Assembly (NCBI RefSeq): GCF_000210295.1
Contig: NC_026739.1
Coordinates: forward strand, 1,088,262-1,152,261
Direction of reading: 5' to 3'
Length of the DNA: 64,000 bases
Origin: Trypanosoma brucei gambiense DAL972
Lineage: Eukaryota > Euglenozoa > Kinetoplastea > Trypanosomatida > Trypanosomatidae
Shown: one piece after another, positions 62,550 to 64,000 of the stretch
How positions within the stretch are numbered: the first letter of the stretch is position 1
Layout of the letters: each line of letters begins with the position of its first letter
Notes under the pieces: model-generated
The model's database searches: none
Told to the model about the DNA's origin: nothing
The model's input: only the letters and a program-made list of their open reading frames with translations
Made by a program: the position numbers and the translations under genes

Positions 62550-63534
62550 CGTATGTGTTTGTAATTACACTTGTCCCCAAAAAGAATAGGTTTCAGCACA
62601 AGTCTGTTGGTTTGCCTGTGCACGTGTGTTGGGGAGGGAGGGGGGAGAGGGTGATAACTTAATGTGAAGGAGAGAGGATCGGAAAATAGGAGGAAAAACA
62701 AGTTTAGGTGTGTGGAAAAGCACCGAAGGGAGTGCCGTTATATATAGAGAGAGGAATGGCGTGCGGACTTACTTTCGAATGCCGATTCTTCAGTAATTTG
62801 TTCAGAGCCAACACCCAAGTTTCAGATGTGTTACCATTGCAATGCATGGAGACACCTCTCATCCCCTCTCATTCTCTCTCTCTCTCATCCCCCGTTTGTT
62901 ATCATATTATTTTTGTCAGGATTCTGGCCTTCACTTTCCTTTTTGTTATTATTTTTTGTCTTTTATTTTTCTGTTTTTAATCATTACGTGATTCATAGAA
63001 CACCATATTATGCCTTGCAGATAGAGATCGACTGACACTCCCTCGTGGGCTTGTGAAGCATTTGATACGGTTTTTACTTTCCTTGTTTATAAATGTTGAC
63101 CAACACTTCCTGCAGCGGTGGGTGGTGGCAGGCAGTGTGCAACCCCTGTTCGTGTGTATGACGGCGGTCTGCTGTCGAAATAAATACATTAATACTCTTA
63201 TGCAACGTTAAAACCATTTGTGTTTCGGCTGTTTGTTCAATTTCAGGCACCTGCGATATTTTGGTTTTTGGAGTTAGTCATTTTCTTTCTCTCCTCTTTC
63301 TTTTTCGGATATATTGTATCGTGTTTGTGTATGTGTGTGTGTGTGTGCCTGCACCTGGTAACTTACATTCGCCATGACCTAGAAGAGTATTAAGAAAAGG
63401 CTGGGAGAAGAGATAAAAAGAAAAAAAAAGTATAATACCAGCAGTGGAAGAGGAGGAGGAGTTCCACATTTAGCCAGCAGAGGTACCAATTCAGTAACTC
63501 TTTGTGTGTGTGTGTGTGTCTGTTTGGGAGGGGT
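62550..63534. other. spacer before the last gene
   Basis: Poly-T/TC-rich around 62860-62980 and 63270-63306, and GT runs at about 63325-63347 and 63503-63520. Candidate acceptors include AG 63244-63245 (TTTCAG). No gene recognised. Confidence 0.5.
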
Positions 63535-64000
63535 ATGCCGTTTTTGGCGTCGACGACTAAACCCCCGACAGCAGTCAGTGGTGCGGTGACAGGAAATTTC
63601 TTGGGGGATGGGGAGAAACTTGTTCTCCTTAATCGGTTAAACATTGTTTCGCTATTCAGGGCAGATGATCACTCTTTTGAGCACGTAGCCGATTTTAGCT
63701 TGTTCGCTTCTCTAAGATTTGTCGAGAGCCTTCCGCTTTTCGACAATAGAGGCTGTGGTCGGCATGTTGTGTTTTTCCTCTCCGTCAAGCAGGAGGTGTC
63801 AGTCGTAGCGTTCGAGCGGCGCAACAATGGGCTCATTGGTATGGTGACTCTATTCCACGGTGATGTGGAGACGTACTTCCATCAGGGGAAGATTAACGAC
63901 GCTTCTCTGTGTTGCTCCGGAGTCTATCGATCGACCACTGGTAATTTACTGCCAATTGTGATCTTCTCCATTTACCGTGGCGGAGTGATTGGATTTGACG
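63535..64000 (+). CDS. SF3B3/CPSF1/DDB1-family protein, N-terminal part, runs off the window
   Basis: An open frame from ATG 63535 continues without a stop to the window end (155 complete codons). The translation contains GNFLGDGEKLVLLNRLNIVSLFR, then HVADFSLFASLRFVESLPLF and a block ending FFLSVKQEVSVVAFE. This matches the start of the first beta-propeller in the SF3B3, CPSF160 and DDB1 superfamily, where a GNF motif, a string for storing sequence in strands and a residue pattern ending in a Val/Leu-Glu pair are typical. Members build the U2 snRNP SF3b core, the poly(A)-cleavage complex or a cullin-4 adaptor. The N-terminus alone best resembles SF3B3, but I cannot exclude the others. Full length would be expected at over 1000 residues. 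Confidence 0.7.
   Translation, partial: MPFLASTTKPPTAVSGAVTGNFLGDGEKLVLLNRLNIVSLFRADDHSFEHVADFSLFASLRFVESLPLFDNRGCGRHVVFFLSVKQEVSVVAFERRNNGLIGMVTLFHGDVETYFHQGKINDASLCCSGVYRSTTGNLLPIVIFSIYRGGVIGFD

Overview
The window reads as nuclear chromosome sequence from an African trypanosome (Trypanosoma brucei group). Every gene lies on the + strand, genes are intronless, and they are separated by AT-rich spacers in which a polypyrimidine tract and an AG dinucleotide precede the ATG. This is the layout of a polycistronic transcription unit resolved by trans-splicing and polyadenylation. No gene promoters or operons are expected or seen. Many protein sequences (MKT1, DNA ligase I, a tandem S-adenosylmethionine synthetase array, SRPK, DRC3) match my recollection of T. 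brucei chromosome 6; this is memory, not a search.

Layout. 0.6-2.8 kb: MKT1, a post-transcriptional activator. 2.8-6.4 kb: a long spacer with alternating purine-rich and pyrimidine-rich blocks. 6.4-8.5 kb: DNA ligase I. 8.9-9.4 kb: a small orphan gene. 9.4-11.8 kb: an assembly gap flanked by two copies of one 0.5-kb sequence, then a TTC5-like TPR protein. 12.3-16.7 kb: a Yippee-type zinc protein, an unknown protein and a PWWP plus SP-RING (PIAS-like) protein. 17.6-28.3 kb: the METK array, with three intact copies, one copy with a +1 frameshift, two copies cut by gaps, and a duplicated right flank that points to either an assembly chimera or a contracted haplotype. 28.6-32.6 kb: a rhodanese-fold protein, a GGQ release-factor-like protein, Mago nashi and a CCCH zinc-finger protein. 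33.2-37.2 kb: SR protein kinase, ribosomal protein uS11 (RPS14) and a mitochondrial F1-ATPase small subunit. 37.7-43.4 kb: a CDK5RAP3/C53 homologue with IDWG-type motifs, a disordered protein ending in a PAM2-like motif, a 2.1-kb low-complexity spacer and a PHO80-type cyclin. 44.4-49.3 kb: DRC3 (axoneme), ribosomal protein eL15 (RPL15), V-ATPase proteolipid c'' and an NTF2-like protein. 49.7-58.4 kb: a coiled-coil protein, a TTC39/IML2-like protein and a polytopic membrane protein with a degenerate lipase-like C-terminus. 59.2-62.5 kb: a tiny probable mitochondrial protein and a polo-like kinase. 63.5 kb to the end: the start of an SF3B3/CPSF1/DDB1-family gene.

Genes in one trypanosome transcription unit need not share a function. 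There is nevertheless a visible share of RNA-level factors: MKT1, a possible PABP-binding protein, CCCH protein, MAGO, SRPK, the SF3B3/CPSF-like gene and two ribosomal proteins. There are also quality-control factors (TTC5-like, CDK5RAP3-like, GGQ protein) and flagellar/cell-cycle proteins (DRC3, PLK-like, cyclin). No transposons, CRISPR arrays, tRNA or rRNA genes were recognised. For CDS starts I chose the first in-frame ATG after a plausible splice acceptor, so several genes begin downstream of the longest possible open frame.
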